43,986 bases of DNA from Gammaproteobacteria bacterium (GTDB lineage: Bacteria > Pseudomonadota > Gammaproteobacteria > Thiohalomonadales > Thiohalomonadaceae): positions 1-43,986 of the forward strand of contig JANJXC010000028.1 in assembly GCA_024709225.1 (NCBI GenBank). Reading direction: 5' to 3'. The notes beneath the pieces are model-generated. The model saw nothing but the letters and a program-made list of their open reading frames with translations. It was not told the origin of the DNA and searched no databases. Every line of letters starts with the position of its first letter. Position 1 is the first letter of the stretch. The position numbers and the translations under genes were made by a program. This document shows, one piece after another, positions 40,416 through 43,986 of the stretch.

Positions 40416-41753
40416 TCAATCCTCCGTTGCTTTCCGTTCCGGCACCACCCGCAGGGTGAGCCCCTCGCGCCCGGTGACGCGCACTTTCTGGCCGGCATGC
40501 AGCGGCGTGTCGCTCTGCGCCTGCCACAGCTCACTGTGCACGCGCACCCGGCCGTGTTCGTCGATCACCTCGCCTGCAGCGCCGAGCATCTCCTCGGCAC
40601 CGCTCACCACCGGCCGGCGCCGCGCCTTGAGCGCCATGCCGAGCACCAGCACGAACAGGGCGGCGGAGAGCAGGGCGAAGGCGCCGATGAGCGGGCGCGC
40701 GACGGCGAGGCCGGGGATGTCGCTGTCGAACAGCATGATCGAGCCGATGACGAAGGCCGCCACGCCGCCGAGGCCGAGGGCGCCGAAGCTGGGCACGAAG
40801 GCCTCTGCCACCATGAGGGCGACGCCGAGCAGGATCAAGGCCAGCCCGGCGTAGTTCACCGGCAGCACCTGAAAGGCGAACAGGGCGACGAGCAGGCAGA
40901 TGGCGCCCACCACGCCGGGAACGATGGAGCCGGGATTGGCGAATTCGAAGATCAGACCGTAGATGCCGATGAGCATCAGGATGTAGGCGATATTGGGGTC
41001 GGTGATGGCGGCGAGCAGGCGGTTGCGCCAGTCCGGCGCCACGGTTTCCAGCACCAGGCCGTCGGTATTCAGTGCGCGCGCGCCGTCCGGCAGTTGCACC
41101 GTGCGGCCGTGCAGCTGACGCAGCAGGTCGTCCACATCGGCGGCAAGGATATCGATCACCTCTAGTTTCAGTGCCTCGTCCGCCTCCAGGCTGACCGCTT
41201 CGCGCACCGCCTCTTCGGCCCAGTCGGCATTGCGGCCGCGCAGCGACGCGAGGCCGCGGATATAGGCCACCGCGTCATTGACCACCTTGCGCTCCATGGC
41301 GGTGCCGGTCGGGGCCTTGCCCTTTTCTTTCCCCTCATCGCCGGGCGGGGACGGCGGCGTCATGCCGGCGGGGGCGATGGACACCGGCGTCGCTGCGCCG
41401 AGGTTGGTGGCCGGCGTCATCGCCGCCACATGGCTGGCGTAGAGCAGATAGGTACCGGCGCTGGCGGCGCGGGCGCCCTGCGGGTGCACATAGGCCACCA
41501 CCGGCACCGGCGCGGCGAGGATGTCCTTGATGATGTCGCGCATGGAGGAATCCAGCCCGCCCGGCGTGTCCAGGCGCAGCAGCACCAGCTCGGCCCGGTC
41601 GTCCGCGGCGCGTTGCAGGGCGCGCTGCACATAGTCTGCCGTGGCCGGGCCGATGGCCCCGTCGACATCCAGGCGCAGGCCCTGCGGCGGTGCGGCCCAG
41701 GCCGGCGCCAGCAGCAACAGGAACAGCAGGGAATAAAGCCGGCGGCAGCGCAT
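40416..41753 (-). CDS. NfeD-family membrane-bound serine protease
   Basis: A 445-residue membrane protein. After a signal-like N-terminus there is a ClpP-like Ser-Lys protease domain: LRLDTPGGLDSSMRDIIKDILA, GARAASAGTYLLYASHVAAM with the catalytic Ser in AASAG, and MERKVVNDAVAYIRGLA carrying the general-base Lys. Then come about four membrane helices, and a C-terminal OB-fold NfeD domain (GAAGEVIDEHGRVRVHSELWQ). It cleaves hydrophobic membrane proteins, including slipins in archaea. The start at 41753 (MRCRRLYSLLF) gives the family signal peptide; 41819 is less likely. Operon with slipin; divergent from the hydrolase gene by 101 nt. Confidence 0.94.
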   Translation of the reverse strand: MRCRRLYSLLFLLLLAPAWAAPPQGLRLDVDGAIGPATADYVQRALQRAADDRAELVLLRLDTPGGLDSSMRDIIKDILAAPVPVVAYVHPQGARAASAGTYLLYASHVAAMTPATNLGAATPVSIAPAGMTPPSPPGDEGKEKGKAPTGTAMERKVVNDAVAYIRGLASLRGRNADWAEEAVREAVSLEADEALKLEVIDILAADVDDLLRQLHGRTVQLPDGARALNTDGLVLETVAPDWRNRLLAAITDPNIAYILMLIGIYGLIFEFANPGSIVPGVVGAICLLVALFAFQVLPVNYAGLALILLGVALMVAEAFVPSFGALGLGGVAAFVIGSIMLFDSDIPGLAVARPLIGAFALLSAALFVLVLGMALKARRRPVVSGAEEMLGAAGEVIDEHGRVRVHSELWQAQSDTPLHAGQKVRVTGREGLTLRVVPERKATED

Positions 41754-41854
41754 CTTATCGGTAACATCCTTGCGACGGGCCCAGCCCCAAGGATATGCCG
41801 CCAATCCCGTGCCCGCCACCGCGCCGACACCACCACCACCCCAAGGGGAACCCG

Positions 41855-42802
41855 ATGAAGCGAATTTCCGCCCTCGCCGCCCTGTTGTTCTGTTCCACGG
41901 CCATTGCCGCCGAACGCGGCCCCGCCGTGCCGGACTATGCCGCCGAGCAGGTGGCGCCGCGCACCTACGTCATCCACGGCCCGGTGGGCTATCCCACGGC
42001 GGAGAACCAGGGTTTCATGAACAACCCCGCCTTCGTGCTCACCGCCGCCGGCGTGGTGGTGATCGACCCGGGTTCCTCGGTGCAGACCGGTGAAATGGTG
42101 CTGCGCCAGATCCGCAGGCTCACCGACCAGAGGATCGTCGCCGTGCTCAACACCCACGTCCACGGCGACCACTGGCTCGGCAACCAGGCCTTCCGCGAGG
42201 CCGACCCGGCCGTCGCCATCTACGGCCACCCCAACATGATCGCCGGCATCGCGGCCGGCGTGGGCGACAGCTGGGTGGCCAACATGGAGCAGCTCACCGC
42301 GGGCGCCACCCGCGGCACCCGCGTGGTCGGCCCCAATACCGCGGTAAAGGACGGCGACCAGGTCGAGGTGGCCGGCATCACCTTCCGCTTCCGCCACTTC
42401 GGCATCGCCCACTCCAACTCCGACCTGATGATCGAGGTGCCGCAGGAGCAGGTGCTGTTCCTCGCTGACAACGCCACCAACCGCCGCATCATCCGCATGG
42501 ACGACGGCCGCTTCGCCGGCAACATCGCCACCCTGGAGGCGGCCATGCAGCTCAAGGCCAAGGTGCTGGTGCCCGGCCATGGCAAGACCGGCGACTGGGC
42601 GCTGGTGCGTGCCTACCGCGACTACCTGGCCGAACTCAAGGCCGCAGTGAAGAAGTACTACGAGCAGGGACTGGCCGACTTCGAGATGAAGCCGCGGGTG
42701 GCCGCCGACCTGGTGCGCTTTGCCGACTGGCCCGGCTTCGACGACGAGCTGGGCAAGCACATCAGCCTGGCGCTGCTGGAGATCGAGGAAGAGTCGTTCT
42801 GA
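41855..42802 (+). CDS. Periplasmic metallo-beta-lactamase-fold hydrolase, SoxH-like
   Basis: A 315-residue protein with signal peptide MKRISALAALLFCSTAIAAE. The zinc site motif HVHGDH is in LNTHVHGDHWLGNQ, with the later His in HFGIAHSNSD, the Asp in LFLADNATN and His in VPGHGKTG. This subgroup resembles SoxH and the zinc metallohydrolases linked to quinoprotein relays. No sox genes are present here, so the substrate is unknown. AAGGGGAA 6 nt before the ATG at 41855 fixes the start. Possibly followed by the YqhA-type gene 77 nt on. Confidence 0.9.
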   Translation: MKRISALAALLFCSTAIAAERGPAVPDYAAEQVAPRTYVIHGPVGYPTAENQGFMNNPAFVLTAAGVVVIDPGSSVQTGEMVLRQIRRLTDQRIVAVLNTHVHGDHWLGNQAFREADPAVAIYGHPNMIAGIAAGVGDSWVANMEQLTAGATRGTRVVGPNTAVKDGDQVEVAGITFRFRHFGIAHSNSDLMIEVPQEQVLFLADNATNRRIIRMDDGRFAGNIATLEAAMQLKAKVLVPGHGKTGDWALVRAYRDYLAELKAAVKKYYEQGLADFEMKPRVAADLVRFADWPGFDDELGKHISLALLEIEEESF

Positions 42803-42879
42803 GCGCGGCGCCTCTTGCAATTTCAGGCGGTTCGCCCACAATTCGCGCCCAGTAAACCGACAACGCGGAGACCCTGGAC

Positions 42880-43437
42880 GTGAAGCGACTGGAACATGGT
42901 ATTGAGGTGCTGGTATTCAACAGCCGCTGGCTGCTGGCGCCGTTCTATCTCGGCCTGGTGGCCGGCATCGGCATGCTGCTGGTGAAGTTCGGCCAGGAGT
43001 TCTTCCACCTGCTGCCCCATGTGCTGGAGTACAAGGAAGCCGACTTCATCCTCGCCCTGCTGACCCTGGTGGACATGTCGCTGGTGGCCAACCTGCTGCT
43101 CATCATCGTGTTCAGCGGCTACGAAAACTTCGTCTCCAAGATCAACACCGCCGGCCACGAGGATCGCCCCGACTGGATGGGCAAGGTCGACTTCTCCGGC
43201 CTCAAGGCCAAGGTGATCGCCTCCATCGTCGCCATCTCCGCCATCGAACTGCTCAAGGCCTTCGTGCACATCGGTTCCGGCGGCGCCGGTGCCGAGACCA
43301 CCGCCTGGGGCTGGACCGAGCAGGACAAGGCGCTGGCGTGGAAGGTGGTGATCCATGTGGTGCTGGTGATCTCGGGGGTGTTGTTTGCGGTGATGGACAA
43401 GATCGGTGCGGCGTCGCATGGGGATGCGAGTCACTGA
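42880..43437 (+). CDS. YqhA/UPF0114 family membrane protein
   Basis: A 185-residue membrane protein with four helices, starting at GTG (42880) with GGAG about 10 nt upstream. SRWLLAPFYLGLVAGIGML, LVDMSLVANLLLIIVFSGYENFVSKI and VDFSGLKAKVIASIVAISAIELLKAF are the UPF0114 signatures. The family is widespread, and its function is not established. It stands downstream of the SoxH-like gene on the same strand. It is the last gene in the window. Confidence 0.92.
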   Translation: MKRLEHGIEVLVFNSRWLLAPFYLGLVAGIGMLLVKFGQEFFHLLPHVLEYKEADFILALLTLVDMSLVANLLLIIVFSGYENFVSKINTAGHEDRPDWMGKVDFSGLKAKVIASIVAISAIELLKAFVHIGSGGAGAETTAWGWTEQDKALAWKVVIHVVLVISGVLFAVMDKIGAASHGDASH

Positions 43438-43986
43438 GCTGTCCCTCGCCTGTAGGAGCCGAGTCCCCTCGGCGAACAGCAGTTGTAGGTGACACACCCA
43501 CCAGACGTTTAGTCCAGGGAGATAGGTAACACCTACGGGGTGGTGCGCTGCGCGCGCTGGTTTTCATGCGGGGAGCCGCCCCGCGCGCGGGTCACTTTCT
43601 TTGTCCAGCCAAAGAAAGTAACCAAAGAAAGTCGGCCCCGATGTCTCGCCGCTATCGCGGTTCCCTGCGCTACCCGCCTCGGGCTGCGTTGCTCGGCGAG
43701 CCAAAGGGGGTAAAAGGCAAACCCGGCTCGCCTGCGGCATCGCGCGGGTGGTGTGCGCTTCGCGCACGCAGCTTCTACTTGGAATGGATTTAAGGGTACT
43801 GACCCCTTTGATTCATGGCCTGCCCCCTGCGGGCTTGATCCGATTCGGGCTGCGATGCTCGGCGCGGCAGACGGGGGTTCAACCCGGCTCGCCTGCGGCA
43901 TCGCGCGGGTGGCGGGGGGGGGGGGGGCCCCCCGCCACCCCCAAAAAATAGTGGGTGGGGTGGGCGTAGCGCCCCGCGCTGCAACG
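43438..43986. repeat. Non-coding repeat region at the end of the window
   Basis: About 550 nt with no supported gene. It holds a TGTAGGAGCC element near 43451; then ACTTTCTTT (43594-43602) with its complement AAAGAAAGT at 43611-43619 and again at 43624-43632, a well-known dispersed intergenic motif; and an imperfect direct repeat (43681-43751 and 43847-43912) sharing 32 identical bases. It ends in a G-run palindrome. Several frames are open here by base composition only. Confidence 0.7.
43907..43940. other. G14 homopolymer inside a palindrome, possible assembly artefact
   Basis: GGGTGGCGGGGGG... runs to 14 consecutive G (43914-43927), then six C and GCCACCC, the complement of the left flank. 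This perfect fold-back 50-80 nt from the end of the sequence looks like a sequencing or assembly fault at a contig end rather than biology. Confidence 0.6.

Noticed and set aside
39657..41165. A 502-codon plus-strand frame
   Set aside because: Antisense to slipin and nfeD; His/Asp-rich shadow translation.
41417..42841. A 474-codon minus-strand frame
   Set aside because: Antisense to the SoxH-like gene and out of frame with nfeD.
43533..43901. Minus-strand frame of 122 codons containing LVTFFGWTKKVTRA
   Set aside because: It is the translation of a dispersed ACTTTCTTT-type intergenic repeat, a common source of false hypothetical proteins.

Overview
The window is a GC-rich (about two-thirds G+C by eye), gene-dense piece of a gammaproteobacterial chromosome. 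The ectoine operon suggests a halotolerant organism. A NarX/NarL pair, cytochrome c', a b561-type cytochrome and a SoxH-like hydrolase fit a Chromatiales/Ectothiorhodospiraceae-type bacterium; that placement is inference, because there is no rRNA or tRNA here. I see no phage, transposase, integrase or CRISPR array. Most genes are housekeeping or environmental-response genes.

Layout. 1-2890: 2-Cys peroxiredoxin with a clear terminator, an atypical pyruvate-kinase-like protein, and a small DUF465 protein. 3280-6828: ectABC followed by an MFS transporter. 6976-10153: a binding-protein-like lipoprotein overlapping a membrane GGDEF/EAL protein. 10251-14532 (minus): RhlE-type DEAD-box helicase, then narL and narX overlapping by 4 nt. 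14736-20030: sixA, a CHAD protein and ppx/gppA on plus, facing ppk on minus. 20132-25832 (minus): a PAS-GGDEF-EAL protein, two CsgG-like lipoproteins and a 700-residue lipoprotein. 25938-29840: hrpA. 30083-31808 (minus): DUF1810, cytochrome b561 and cytochrome c'. 32064-35170: YihY/BrkB protein, tcdA, a small Arg-rich protein and a SirB2 protein. 35288-38937: Na/Pi cotransporter facing a polyphosphate:AMP phosphotransferase, then an EF-hand protein. 39120-41753 (minus): NfeD protease, slipin and a Cys-rich protein. 41855-43437: metallo-beta-lactamase-fold hydrolase and YqhA-family protein. 43438-43986: non-coding repeats ending in a suspicious G-run palindrome.

Themes. Phosphate and polyphosphate recur: PPK1, Ppx/GppA, a CHAD protein next to SixA, a Na/Pi transporter with a PhoU-like tail, a two-domain PPK2-type enzyme, and a Pho-box-like promoter before ppk. 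A second theme is cyclic-di-GMP linked to the envelope: two GGDEF/EAL proteins, each beside lipoproteins. Heptanucleotide tandem repeats sit in three intergenic gaps and may be a genome-wide element.

The best candidates for something undescribed are the CsgG-like pair with its large lipoprotein and adjacent c-di-GMP enzyme, the lipoprotein/GGDEF-EVL sensor pair, the SixA-CHAD-Ppx cluster, and the rebuilt pyruvate-kinase-like enzyme.
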